Source: Myxococcota bacterium (GTDB lineage Bacteria > Myxococcota_A > UBA9160 > PR03). From it: DNA of 18,781 bases. The notes under the pieces are model-generated. The model was not told where the DNA came from, made no database searches, and saw only the letters and a program-made list of their open reading frames with translations. The stretch is taken from contig JASJBO010000073.1 of the NCBI GenBank assembly GCA_030066475.1, positions 1 to 18,781 on the forward strand, written 5' to 3'. Numbering within the stretch: the stretch's first letter is position 1; each line of letters opens with the position of its first letter. Made by a program: the position numbers and the translations under genes. Positions 1 to 10,288 of this stretch are shown here, piece by piece.

Positions 1-1
1 G

Positions 2-3883
<3,882 letters not shown>

Positions 3884-3897
3884 CGGGGGCCGAGCGG

Positions 3898-4782
3898 ATG
3901 CCGGAGGGCGACACCGTCCACAAGCTGGCGCGCGCGCTGTCGGCGGAGTGCGTCGGACGCCCGCTCGACGGCGTCTGGCTCCGCGACCGCGGGGAGCTCG
4001 CGCCGCTGGTGGGGCGTCGCGTGCGCGAGGTCGCCCCGCTCGGCAAGCACATGCTGATCGCTGCGGGCGACCACGTGCTGCACGTTCACCTCGGCATGCA
4101 CGGCCGCTGGGATCGCTACCGCCGCGGCGAGTCGTGGCGTCGGCCGGCCGGGCTCGCGAGCCTGCGCCTCGAGCTCGGCGGGCTCGTCTACGTCTGCTTC
4201 CGGGCCGCGGTCGCCGACCTGCTGCGCCGCTCCGAGGTGGCGCACCACCCGCGCCTCGCGCGGCTGGGACCCGACCTGCTGGTGCAGCCGGTTCCCTTCG
4301 AGCGGATCGTGGCGCGCGCGCGCCGGCGCGAGCCGCGCAGCGCTGCCGAGCTGCTGCTCGACCAGGTCACCGCCTGCGGGCTCGGCAACGTCTACAAGAG
4401 CGAGGTGCTGTTCCTCGAGGGCGTCCACCCGCGCACGCCCGTGAGCGCGCTGTCCGACGCCGGGCTCGAGGCGCTGTTCCGTCGGGGCGCCGAGCTGATG
4501 AGCTGGAACCTCGGCGGCTGGCGCCGCACGACCGTGCGCCGACTGGAGCCGGGCCGCGTGCCCCCGGACCTCGACCCGCGCCTACACGTCTACGGGCGCG
4601 CGGGCGAGCCCTGCCTGCGCTGTCGCAGCGGCATCCGCTGCGAGCGAATCGGCGACGACGCGCGGCCCACCTGGTGGTGTCCGCGTTGTCAGCCCTGCGT
4701 GGAGATCGGCCCGGGAGGAAGAGCGGACGACGCTCCTGCCCGCCGGTCGTCGCACCGGCCGGGCAGAGCGTCACTCACCTAG
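3898..4782 (+). CDS. nei: Nei2/Fpg-family DNA glycosylase/AP lyase
   Basis: Bifunctional base-excision-repair glycosylase that removes oxidised bases and cleaves abasic sites; 294 residues. It starts MPEGDTV, giving the Pro2 Schiff-base nucleophile and the catalytic Glu3, as in mycobacterial Nei2. Lys50 in PLGKH fits the conserved beta-lysine. The helix-two-turn-helix lies near residues 150-185 (GLGNVYKSE). A four-Cys zinc finger is visible at C239, C242, C261 and C264. The start is fixed because Pro2 must follow Met. It begins 14 bases after the lhr stop, matching the lhr-nei2 order known from M. tuberculosis Rv3296-Rv3297. About 25 residues after the zinc finger are coded over a terminator-like hairpin and are probably a dispensable tail. 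The stop is a tandem TAG TAG, and the first TAG overlaps the stop of the convergent gene. Confidence 0.93.
   Translation: MPEGDTVHKLARALSAECVGRPLDGVWLRDRGELAPLVGRRVREVAPLGKHMLIAAGDHVLHVHLGMHGRWDRYRRGESWRRPAGLASLRLELGGLVYVCFRAAVADLLRRSEVAHHPRLARLGPDLLVQPVPFERIVARARRREPRSAAELLLDQVTACGLGNVYKSEVLFLEGVHPRTPVSALSDAGLEALFRRGAELMSWNLGGWRRTTVRRLEPGRVPPDLDPRLHVYGRAGEPCLRCRSGIRCERIGDDARPTWWCPRCQPCVEIGPGGRADDAPARRSSHRPGRASLT
4731..4770. terminator. Long hairpin at a convergent gene junction, possible bidirectional terminator
   Basis: Bases 4731-4747 pair with 4754-4770. The outer CGCT pairs with AGCG, then CTGCCCGCCGGT pairs with ACCGGC plus GGGCAG, with single-base bulges at 4735 and 4760 and a six-base loop (4748-4753). 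This gives about 16 base pairs. It lies inside the last codons of the glycosylase gene and just past the stop of the minus-strand RRM gene. No strong T tract follows on either strand, so it is not a textbook intrinsic terminator. Confidence 0.5.
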
Positions 4783-5096
4783 TAGCGGCCGCCGCCGCCT
4801 CCTCCGCCGCGATAGCCGCCGCCTCCGCCGCGGCCACCGCCACCGCCAGCGCCTCGCTCGTGCGCCTCGTTCACGCGGATGCTGCGGCCACCCATCTGGC
4901 TCCCGTCGAGCGCGCGGATCGCGGTCTCGGCCGCGTTCTCTTCCATCTCGACGAACGCGAAGCCGCGCGAGCGACCGGTCTCCCGATCGGTGATCACGCG
5001 GACCGATTCGACCGGCCCGTGCTTCTCGAACATGTCGCGAAGCTCGTCTTCGGTGGTGCTGAAGGGGATGTTCCCAACGTACAAGCGCTTGCCCAA
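4779..5096 (-). CDS. Glycine-rich RRM RNA-binding protein
   Basis: Small single-stranded-RNA-binding protein, 105 residues, of the bacterial RRM (Rbp) type. One RRM fills residues 3-77, with RNP2 (LYVGNI, 5-10) and RNP1 (RGFAFVEM, 44-51). The C-terminal tail from about residue 82 is almost all Gly with a few Arg and Tyr, an RGG-like low-complexity tail. In cyanobacteria, related proteins are cold-induced or direct mRNA localisation; the role here is not known. The start is a TTG at 5096, supported by an SD-like TGAGGA on the minus strand (5104-5109) eight bases upstream and by the absence of an alternative in-frame start. The stop overlaps that of the convergent glycosylase gene. No partner gene lies nearby. 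Confidence 0.93.
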   Translation of the reverse strand: MGKRLYVGNIPFSTTEDELRDMFEKHGPVESVRVITDRETGRSRGFAFVEMEENAAETAIRALDGSQMGGRSIRVNEAHERGAGGGGGRGGGGGYRGGGGGGGRY

Positions 5097-5103
5097 GTGG
5101 CTG

Positions 5104-5109
5104 TCCTCA
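5104..5109 (-). promoter_or_regulatory. Ribosome binding site supporting a TTG start
   Basis: The minus strand reads TGAGGA here; its GAGG core ends eight bases before the TTG start codon at 5096. This supports the unusual start codon of the RRM protein. Confidence 0.6.
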
Positions 5110-5261
5110 CGTTCCCCGCCGCAGTCGCTGCGCCGGGAGCGACGAGAAGCGATATCGACTGGAAACAGGGAACAAGGCGCGGGGGCCGAAGTCGCTGAAC
5201 CGGTCGAGTCCTCTCAGTGCAAAAGGCTAGGCAAGTCGCGGGGCGATGTGCAACATATCGG

Positions 5262-5515
5262 CTTCGCTCACCTGCGGCTCGCTGCGCGCGCCGGCTGCGC
5301 CGGCGCTTGCGAGGGTGCCTTCGAGGGGGCGGGTTGCTCTGCGCAGGCGGCCTTGTGGACTTCGCTCGGCTTCGCCTCGCTGCGCGCGCCTTCGGCGCTT
5401 GCGGGGGTGCCTCGGAGGGGGTGCTTGCTCCGTGGGGGCGGCCTGATGGACTTCGCTCGCCTGCGGCTCGCTGCGCGCGCCTTCGGCGCTTGCGGGGGTG
5501 CCTCCAAGAGCGGCG
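5262..5515 (-). repeat. Three degenerate copies of a 91-98-base GC-rich repeat
   Basis: Copies start at about 5262, 5360 and 5451, spaced 98 and 91 bases. Each begins with CTTCGCTC, continues through CTCGCTGCGCGCGCC, a small inverted repeat, GGCGCTTGCG and then GGGTGCCT, followed by a more variable tail. The third copy carries a TGGACTTCGCTCGCCTGCGG stretch that is the exact reverse complement of the end of the 63-base unit in lhr, and the match continues through GCTCGCTGCGCGC. The inverted repeat is GCGCC-TTC-GGCGC in copies two and three, and CGCCGGC-TGC-GCCGGCG in copy one. Confidence 0.85.
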
Positions 5516-5533
5516 TTGCCGCGCGTTGACTCC

Positions 5534-7186
5534 CTAGTCGACTTGGTCGGGAGGGCCGGTTTCCTCTTTGGATCCTGACGGTTCCTCGGGGGGGCGGCGG
5601 CGGGCGACGGCGCCGCGGACGCGGTCGATCAGCCGTCCGAGGTCGAAGCTGCGGCCGCGCGGGATCTGGAAGTACTGGTCGCCGTCGTCCTTGACCAGCA
5701 GTCTCACTTTCTGTCCGGCGAGCACCGCCTCGGGCGCCTCGTCCTCGTGCGGCGGATGATCGAGCTTCGCGAAGGCGCGCCGTCCGCCGAGCTTCACGAG
5801 ACCGACATGGATCGGACCCGGCTGTCCGCCCGACGTCACGTGGATCGACGTGTTGGCCTCGACCACCGCGCGCGCGCCGTGCAGCGCCTCGGGCTCGGGC
5901 CGGTCCGGCCCGCCGTCGACCGACCGGAAGGTCAGCTGGGGACGCGCGACCGTGTCGGGCGAGCGGTCGGCGTCGCTGCGCTCGATCACCGTCACATAGA
6001 CGTTGTTGCCGGGTCCGCCGATCGAGTGGGCGATGCCGACGCGCGCCCCCGACACCTGGGCGCGTGGGTTCGGGAAGCGCCCGGCGAGCTGGAGCCAGCA
6101 CTCGGCGATCTGGAACAGCCCGGTGCCGCCGACCGGGTGCCCGCGCGCCTTGAGTCCGCCCGACAGGTTGACCGGCAGCCGCCCGTCGACGCCGGTCACC
6201 GGGTGCTCGAGCGGGTCGGTCGGCTCCTTGCGCGCGTTGCCGACCAGCGCCTCCACCGCCTCGTCGGCCTCGACCAGCCCGAGGTCGGTCAGGCTGATCG
6301 GCAGCAGGCTGTTGAAGGCGTCGTGGCACTCGACCACCAGGCCCTCGAGCTCGCGCGGGCGCGCGATGCCGGCCCGCCAGTAGGCCACGCGCGCCGCCGC
6401 GCGGGTGGCGTCCAGACACGCCAGGCGCTCGCGGTCGAGGATCGAGGAGGTCTCGGTCGCCGAGCCGAGGCCCGCCACGCGGATCGGTTGCGGGCGCGCG
6501 GTGAGCACGATCGCCGCCGCGCCGTCGCAGATCGGCGAGCAGTCCTTGCGCATCAGCGGCGTGGCGACCGGCAGGTTCTTGGTGGTGTCGAAGTACGCGT
6601 CGAGCAGCTCGGGCTTGCCGTAGAAGGCGGCGAGCGGGTTCTCGGCGCCGAGCGCGTGGGCGCGCACCATCAGGCGGCCCAGCAGGTCGGCGACCGCCTT
6701 GCCGCGGATCTTGCGCTCCTGGAGCCACGCCTGCGTCACCAGCGCGATCAGCGCCGGCATCGTGAATCCGAACTTGCGCTCCACCGGGTCGATCGTCTTC
6801 GACATGATCGCGGTGGCGACCTCGGTGGTGACGTTCTTCATCCGCTCGCCCGCGATCACCAGCACGTCGTCGCACTGGCCCGAGGCGATCTTGTGGTAGG
6901 CCTCGTGGAACGCCGCGGCGCCGGTCGAGGAGGCGGTCTCCGAGCGCACCGCCGGGATGCCGGTGAGGCCGAAGCGGTCCGCCACCTTGGCGGCGAGGTT
7001 CGCGCGGTTCTCGAACTCCTCGCTGTCCATGATGCCGAGCTGGAGCGCGTCGAAGGACCGCACCGGCGAGTCCTCGAGCGCGCGGTGGTACGCTTCCGAG
7101 AACAGCTCGAAGACGCTCTGGAAGATGCGGCCGGTGAGATCCACCTTCGTGAGGCCGACCGAGGCGATGTACACGTCTCGCACCAT
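5534..7186 (-). CDS. Thiolase-like protein fused to a DUF35-type OB domain, catalytic Cys replaced
   Basis: 550 residues. Residues 1-405 have the thiolase fold of the SCP-x/acetyl-CoA acetyltransferase-like group: GERM (113-116), CDGAAAIVL (220-228), HDAF (288-291) and GGLKARGHPVGGTG with the catalytic His350. The position of the acyl-accepting Cys reads ETASSTG (83-89), so Ser86 (codon TCC) stands where related thiolases have Cys in EAACASG. The C-terminal catalytic Cys is also absent (HSIGGPGNN). Residues 433-510 resemble the DUF35 OB fold (ChsH2-like), without a visible Zn ribbon. In archaeal and SCP2-type systems these two parts are often separate interacting genes. The ATG at 7186 gives a full-length N terminus. 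The frame stays open further upstream only as a shadow of sppA. Likely acts on CoA esters in the cytoplasm; claisen/retro-claisen chemistry is doubtful. Confidence 0.87.
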   Translation of the reverse strand: MVRDVYIASVGLTKVDLTGRIFQSVFELFSEAYHRALEDSPVRSFDALQLGIMDSEEFENRANLAAKVADRFGLTGIPAVRSETASSTGAAAFHEAYHKIASGQCDDVLVIAGERMKNVTTEVATAIMSKTIDPVERKFGFTMPALIALVTQAWLQERKIRGKAVADLLGRLMVRAHALGAENPLAAFYGKPELLDAYFDTTKNLPVATPLMRKDCSPICDGAAAIVLTARPQPIRVAGLGSATETSSILDRERLACLDATRAAARVAYWRAGIARPRELEGLVVECHDAFNSLLPISLTDLGLVEADEAVEALVGNARKEPTDPLEHPVTGVDGRLPVNLSGGLKARGHPVGGTGLFQIAECWLQLAGRFPNPRAQVSGARVGIAHSIGGPGNNVYVTVIERSDADRSPDTVARPQLTFRSVDGGPDRPEPEALHGARAVVEANTSIHVTSGGQPGPIHVGLVKLGGRRAFAKLDHPPHEDEAPEAVLAGQKVRLLVKDDGDQYFQIPRGRSFDLGRLIDRVRGAVARRRPPEEPSGSKEETGPPDQVD

Positions 7187-7217
7187 GGGCCCGCTAGGAT
7201 AGCCAGTGGGACTCACT

Positions 7218-7224
7218 GAGGAGG
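7218..7224 (+). promoter_or_regulatory. Ribosome binding site of sppA
   Basis: GAGGAGG, four bases before the ATG at 7229. It fixes the start of sppA within the 42-base gap that also holds any divergent promoters for sppA and the thiolase-like gene. Confidence 0.75.
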
Positions 7225-7228
7225 CCGG

Positions 7229-8941
7229 ATGAAGGCGCTTCGATGGGGGATGCTGGTGCTGCTGGCGCTGGCGGGGCTGGCGCTGCTGGTGCGCTCGGCG
7301 TTGCCGCCGCGCATCGCCGAGGGAAGCGCGCTGTGGATCGAGCTGTCCGGGGACTACGTGGAGTCGCCGGAGCGGCCCTGGCTCGCCCAGCTGGCCGGCC
7401 TGACCCAGCGCCCGCTGGTGTCGCTGCTGTCGGAGCTGCGCAAGGCCGAGCTCGACGACCGGCTGGCCCACGTCGTCCTGCACGTGCGCGACCTGCGCGT
7501 GGGCTGGGCGAAGGCGCAGGAGCTGCGCGCCGCGATCGAGGCGCTCTCGGCCGCGGGCCGCCACCCCGTGGCCTACCTCGACGTGCCGGGCTTCGGCGCC
7601 AACAAGGGCTACTTCGTCGCCAGCGCGGCCGACGAGGTGCACCTGGCTCCCGGCGGCGGGGCGCCGCTGCTGGGGCTGGCGCAGGAGTACGTGTTCCTGG
7701 GCGGGCTCTGGGAGCTGCTGGGCGCGCGCGTGGAGGTCACGCAGGCGGGAACCTACAAGGGCGCTGCCGAGAGCTTCGCGGGCCGCGAGATGTCCGACGC
7801 CTACCGGGAGCAGGCCGAGCGGCTGCTCGACTCGGTCGACGGCCAGTTCGTGGACGGCATCGCGGCCAGCCGCGGGCTCGAGCCGCAGGCGGTGCGCCGC
7901 GCGCTGGCCGCGGCGCCCTCCGATCCCGAGGTGCTGATGCAGCTGGGCCTGGTCGACGGCGCCGCGCCCCGGCGCGCGCTGCTCGAGGCGCTCGGCGACC
8001 CCGAGCTCGTCGAGAGCGCCACCTGGGCGCGCGTCGACCCGGCGTCGCTGGGCTTCGAGCCCGAGGCGACCTTCGCGCTGATCTACGGCTCGGGCACCAT
8101 CGTCAGCGGGCGCGGCAGCGTGTCGCGCTCGGGCCGGCCGGTGATCGCCTCCGACACGATCGTCGAGGCGATCGAATCGGCGGCGGACGACGCGGCGATC
8201 GGCGCGATCGTCCTGCGCATCGACAGCCCGGGCGGCGGCCCGTTCCCCTCCGAGCAGATCTGGCACGCGCTGCGCGCCGCCCGGGAGAAGAAGCCGGTGA
8301 TCGCGTCGTTCTCGGACTACGCGGCGTCCGGCGCCTACTACCTGGCGTCGGCGGCCGACGCGATCGTCGCGGACCCCGCCACGCTGACCGGCTCGATCGG
8401 CGTGTTCGCGATCCGCCCCTCGCTCGGGGGCGTGTTCGAGCGCCTCGAGATCGGCTTCGAGACGCTCTCTCGGGCGCCCCACGCCGAGCTGCTGTTGAGC
8501 ACGCCGCCGCTCTCGCCGGAGACGCGCGACTGGCTCCAGGCCGACGTCGACGCCGTCTATCGCCGCTTCCTGGCGCGGGTGGCCGAGGGGCGCGGCGTCG
8601 AGCCGGAGGCGGTCGCCGCGGTCGCCGAGGGACGCGTCTGGACCGGCGAGCAGGCGCTCGAGCGGGGCCTGGTCGACGAGCTCGGCGGGCTGCGCGCGGC
8701 GGTCGGCGTCGCCCGCGCGCGCCTCGGCCTCGAGCCGGACACCGACGTCGCGCTCGCCATCTATCCGCCGCCGCGGCCGCTGCTGCAGCAGCTCCAGGAG
8801 GCCCTCCGCACCCGCGTCGCGCAGAGCCTGCGGCCCGCACTACCCTGGAGCCCCCTGCTGGATCGGATCGGGGGCTGGCTCGAGGCGCTCGCCGCGGGCG
8901 GTCCGGTGCTGCTCCCGCCGATCTTCCTGGAGATCCGCTGA
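7229..8941 (+). CDS. sppA: Signal peptide peptidase SppA, long (67K) type
   Basis: Inner-membrane serine protease with a Ser/Lys dyad that degrades leftover signal peptides; 570 residues, close to the long E. coli form. One N-terminal membrane segment (about residues 6-25) is followed by two S49 domains in tandem. The general base is Lys177 in GTYKGAAESF in the first domain. The nucleophile is Ser367 in YAASGAYYLAS in the second, preceded by the RIDSPGG strand (330-336). This split of the dyad is as known for the E. coli enzyme (Lys209, Ser409). The start is set by GAGGAGG upstream. The last five codons are part of a 15-base tandem repeat that copies the stop codon downstream. It may be co-transcribed with the two following genes. 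Confidence 0.94.
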   Translation: MKALRWGMLVLLALAGLALLVRSALPPRIAEGSALWIELSGDYVESPERPWLAQLAGLTQRPLVSLLSELRKAELDDRLAHVVLHVRDLRVGWAKAQELRAAIEALSAAGRHPVAYLDVPGFGANKGYFVASAADEVHLAPGGGAPLLGLAQEYVFLGGLWELLGARVEVTQAGTYKGAAESFAGREMSDAYREQAERLLDSVDGQFVDGIAASRGLEPQAVRRALAAAPSDPEVLMQLGLVDGAAPRRALLEALGDPELVESATWARVDPASLGFEPEATFALIYGSGTIVSGRGSVSRSGRPVIASDTIVEAIESAADDAAIGAIVLRIDSPGGGPFPSEQIWHALRAAREKKPVIASFSDYAASGAYYLASAADAIVADPATLTGSIGVFAIRPSLGGVFERLEIGFETLSRAPHAELLLSTPPLSPETRDWLQADVDAVYRRFLARVAEGRGVEPEAVAAVAEGRVWTGEQALERGLVDELGGLRAAVGVARARLGLEPDTDVALAIYPPPRPLLQQLQEALRTRVAQSLRPALPWSPLLDRIGGWLEALAAGGPVLLPPIFLEIR

Positions 8942-8971
8942 TTGGAGATCCACTGACTGGAGATCCACTGA
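8927..8971 (+). repeat. Three tandem 15-base units, each ending in a stop codon
   Basis: CTGGAGATCCGCTGA, then TTGGAGATCCACTGA, then CTGGAGATCCACTGA. The first unit codes the last four residues (LEIR) and the stop of sppA. The other two repeat this in the same frame, so three TGA stops occur in phase. The pattern is consistent with a short tandem duplication in non-coding sequence just after the gene end. Confidence 0.95.
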
Positions 8972-8978
8972 CCGACTC

Positions 8979-8983
8979 GGAGG
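8979..8983 (+). promoter_or_regulatory. Ribosome binding site supporting a GTG start
   Basis: GGAGG, seven bases before GTG at 8991 and thirteen before the in-frame ATG at 8997. The spacing favours the GTG. Confidence 0.6.
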
Positions 8984-8990
8984 TGCCGAC

Positions 8991-9416
8991 GTGCAGATGG
9001 AGAAGGAGTTCAGCGTGGGCTGCTCGCGCGACGAGGCCGTCCGGGTGCTCGCCGACGACGCCACGTTGCCCGAGCTCTTCCCCAAGACCCAGACCGAGGT
9101 CGTCGAGAGCGACGCCGAGCGCAAGACGGTGCGCAGCCGCTACACCGCGCTGGGCCGCGAAGGCGTCGCCACCTTCCACTTCGAGTACGACGAGGACGGG
9201 GACATCCGCTTCGAGAAGGTGTGCGACGGCCGGGTATGGCGCGAGCTGCACGGCAGCGTGCGCGTCCGCGAGCGGCGCGGCAAGACCCGGGTGCGCATCG
9301 ACCTCGAGGGCCGCACCAAGGGCTTCGTGCCGGAGTTCACCATCCGCGGGCCGATGCAGGAGCAGCTCGACCAGATGGCCGAGGGGCTGCGCCGCCGCCT
9401 CGCCGGGGGCGTTTGA
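8991..9416 (+). CDS. Small SRPBCC/START-like domain protein
   Basis: Soluble protein of 141 residues, starting at GTG 8991 (see the ribosome binding site) or less likely at ATG 8997. It begins with KEFSVGCSRDEAVRVLADDATLPELFP, the usual opening strand and helices of the SRPBCC/polyketide cyclase-like fold, followed by alternating charged and hydrophobic strands and a long C-terminal helix (residues 118-138). Such folds bind hydrophobic ligands, but no ligand can be named. The closest family I can suggest is DUF2505-like or a coenzyme Q-binding-like group; I am not sure which. It lies 49 bases after sppA and three bases before the hydrolase, so it is likely translated in one operon with the hydrolase. 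Confidence 0.75.
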   Translation: MQMEKEFSVGCSRDEAVRVLADDATLPELFPKTQTEVVESDAERKTVRSRYTALGREGVATFHFEYDEDGDIRFEKVCDGRVWRELHGSVRVRERRGKTRVRIDLEGRTKGFVPEFTIRGPMQEQLDQMAEGLRRRLAGGV

Positions 9417-9419
9417 GCG

Positions 9420-10235
9420 ATGGCGCGCGTCAGCACCCGCGACGGACACGAGCTGAACGTCGAGGTGCACGGCGAGGGGACGCCCGTGCTGTTCTCGTGC
9501 GGGTTCTCCTGCACCCGGGAGAACTTCCGGCCCCAGGTCGAGCCGCTGGTCGCGGCCGGGGCGCGCGTGGTGCTGTGGGACTACCGCGGCCACGGGCGCT
9601 CGGATGCGCCCGAGGATCCCGACGCCTACTCGATGGAGCTGGTGCTCGACGACCTCGGCCGCGTGCTCGACCACGCCGCGCCGGGGCAGCCCGCCGTGCT
9701 GGCCGGCTTCTCGTTCGGCGGCCTGGCCTCGCTGCACTTCACGCTGCGCCACCCCGAGCGGGTGCGCGCGCTGGTGCTGATCGACACCGGCCCCGGCTTC
9801 AAGAACGCCGACGCGCTGGCGCGCTGGGAGAAGATGGTCGAGCGCACGGCGCGCGTGCTGGAGGAGGGCGGCTTCGAGGGCTTCCTCGCCGGTCGCGGGG
9901 CGGCCACCGCGATCGGACGCCACCCCGAGCTGCCGGCGGCCCGCAACGCGGCGCGCGCGATCGCCGAGCAGAGCGTGCACGGCGTGGCGAGCTTCGGGCG
10001 CCGCGTGGCGGGTCCGGCGCCGAGCTGCATCGACGAGCTGCCGGAGATCCAGGTCCCTGCGCTCGTGGTGATCGGCGAGGAGGACGAGGCCTACCTGCGT
10101 GCGGCCGACGTGATGGCGGCGCGCCTGCCCGACGCCCGGCGCGTCGGCATCCCCGGTGCGGGCCACGTGGTGACCGTCGAGGCGCCCGACGCCCTGAACC
10201 GCGCCATGCTGGAGTTCCTCGAGAAGCTCGGCTGA
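9420..10235 (+). CDS. Alpha/beta-fold hydrolase
   Basis: Soluble hydrolase of 271 residues. The triad is visible: nucleophile Ser98 in GFSFGG, a likely acid at Asp222 in GEEDEAY, and His249 in GAGH. The oxyanion strand (VLFSCGFSCT, 23-32) and the YRGHGRSD loop (55-62) are typical of the family that holds haloperoxidase-like esterases and C-C hydrolases. The substrate is not predictable. It has no signal peptide. The ATG at 9420 follows the stop of the SRPBCC gene by three bases, so translational coupling is likely. The neighbour's ligand-binding fold may hint at a shared hydrophobic substrate, but this is speculation. Confidence 0.9.
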   Translation: MARVSTRDGHELNVEVHGEGTPVLFSCGFSCTRENFRPQVEPLVAAGARVVLWDYRGHGRSDAPEDPDAYSMELVLDDLGRVLDHAAPGQPAVLAGFSFGGLASLHFTLRHPERVRALVLIDTGPGFKNADALARWEKMVERTARVLEEGGFEGFLAGRGAATAIGRHPELPAARNAARAIAEQSVHGVASFGRRVAGPAPSCIDELPEIQVPALVVIGEEDEAYLRAADVMAARLPDARRVGIPGAGHVVTVEAPDALNRAMLEFLEKLG

Positions 10236-10241
10236 GGGCCG

Positions 10242-10256
10242 GGCCCCGAGGGGGCC
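10242..10256 (+). terminator. GC hairpin after the hydrolase gene
   Basis: GGCCCC (10242-10247), loop GAG, GGGGCC (10251-10256), six bases after the hydrolase stop. No T tract follows. It might weaken read-through into the sigma factor gene, but the evidence is only structural. Confidence 0.25.
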
Positions 10257-10288
10257 GCGGCGCAACCTCCAGCCGGCGCCCGGGTTCG

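Larger units (their letters stand above)
5097..5533. other. 437-base intergenic region with leader and repeat cluster
   Basis: Non-coding stretch between two minus-strand genes. From 5097 to about 5261 lies the presumed leader and promoter region of the RRM gene. A weak minus-strand candidate promoter is TTGCAC (5248-5253) with TAGCCT (5224-5229), 18 bases apart, which would give a leader of roughly 120 nt. From 5262 to about 5515 it holds three degenerate copies of a GC-rich repeat. Open frames exist here on both strands, but they are products of the repeat sequence and have no homologue I recognise. I see no tRNA or transposase remnant. Confidence 0.6.

Noticed and set aside
4879..5529. Plus-strand frame through the RRM gene and the repeats
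   Set aside because: Antisense to a clear RRM protein, and the remainder only translates the repeats (LRLAARAFGACGG-like).
7187..7228. TAGGAT/TATCCT as -10 element for sppA or the thiolase-like gene
   Set aside because: No -35 at a suitable distance; the gap is only 42 bases and the match is weak.
5534..8482. Very long minus-strand frame that would extend the thiolase-like protein by more than 400 residues
   Set aside because: The added part is antisense to sppA, which has clear catalytic motifs and an SD. The extension is Arg/Gly/His-rich nonsense typical of shadows in high-GC DNA.
10257..10288. Autoregulatory ECF promoter (GAAC-type -35 with GTC-type -10) before the sigma gene
   Set aside because: No pair of elements with suitable spacing could be found; only GC-rich inverted words are present.
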